Assembly: GCA_913059105.1 (NCBI GenBank)
Contig: CAJXRL010000168.1
Location: 1-6,117, forward strand
DNA length: 6,117 nt
DNA from: an uncultured Flavobacteriales bacterium
GTDB taxonomy: Bacteria; Bacteroidota; Bacteroidia; Flavobacteriales_E; Vicingaceae
Direction: 5' to 3'
The position numbers and the translations under genes are program-made. Positions within the stretch are counted from its first letter, which is position 1. Each line of letters opens with the position of its first letter. This document shows, in pieces, positions 6,070 to 6,117 of this stretch. The notes below the pieces were generated by a model. That model worked only from the letters and a program-made list of their open reading frames with translations. It had not been told where the DNA came from and made no database searches.

Positions 6070-6117
6070 CTGTCTCTTATACACATCTCCGAGCCCACGA
6101 GACAGGCAGAAATCTCG
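6070..6117 (-). other. Nextera i7-side sequencing adapter (synthetic), inverted copy
   Basis: This is the reverse complement of the adapter at the window start: mosaic end CTGTCTCTTATACACATCT (6070-6088), arm CCGAGCCCACGAGAC (6089-6103), index AGGCAGAA (6104-6111) and six P7 bases ATCTCG (6112-6117). Bases 6070-6116 are a perfect inverted repeat of 1-47. Genomic sequence ends at 6069. Confidence 0.98.

Noticed and set aside
1..6117. Perfect 47-bp terminal inverted repeats suggesting a transposon or insertion sequence
   Set aside because: The repeats are the Nextera arm, index and Tn5 mosaic end. There is no transposase gene, and the DNA between them is ordinary chromosomal sequence.

Overview
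The window is a Nextera (Tn5) tagmented insert, not a natural replicon end. Positions 1-47 and 6070-6117 are synthetic adapter carrying the same i7-side arm and index, in inverted orientation. The genomic DNA is 48-6069 (6022 bp), and both terminal genes are cut by the tagmentation events. No mobile element, CRISPR array, RNA gene or clearly new multi-gene system is visible; the content is chromosomal housekeeping genes plus one uncharacterised beta-propeller gene.

The source is most likely a Bacteroidota (Bacteroidetes) bacterium. The DNA is AT-rich and the genes lack obvious Shine-Dalgarno sites. The PheT and HtpG sequences look like those of that phylum. The short AT-rich intergenic repeats (14-nt and 8-nt periods) are of a kind familiar from that phylum. 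The genus cannot be fixed by eye.

Layout. (1) 48-1427 (+): C-terminal two thirds of the RecG helicase, with its whole motor and TRG region. (2) 1431-2324 (+): a cytoplasmic seven-blade WD40 propeller protein of unknown role, three bases after recG and probably co-transcribed with it. (3) 2325-2399: an AT-rich spacer with a three-copy 14-nt tandem repeat and a weak possible promoter. (4) 2400-4805 (+): complete pheT, phenylalanyl-tRNA synthetase beta subunit, without pheS next to it. (5) 4817-5056 (-): a short pterin-4a-carbinolamine dehydratase, convergent with pheT; an 8-nt-period repeat spans the junction and encodes the end of the dehydratase. (6) 5057-5326: a 270-bp divergent intergenic region with two short direct repeats and a good sigma-54-type -24/-12 match 44 bp upstream of htpG. 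(7) 5327-6069 (+): the first 247 codons of htpG (Hsp90 family), cut by the adapter.

RecG (replication-fork and recombination repair), PheT (translation), the pterin dehydratase (pterin cofactor recycling) and HtpG (protein folding) do not form one pathway. Only recG and the WD40 gene look like an operon. The points most worth following are the sigma-54-like htpG promoter, the WD40 partner of recG, the repeats at gene borders, and the adapter-derived peptides that automatic translation adds to RecG and HtpG.
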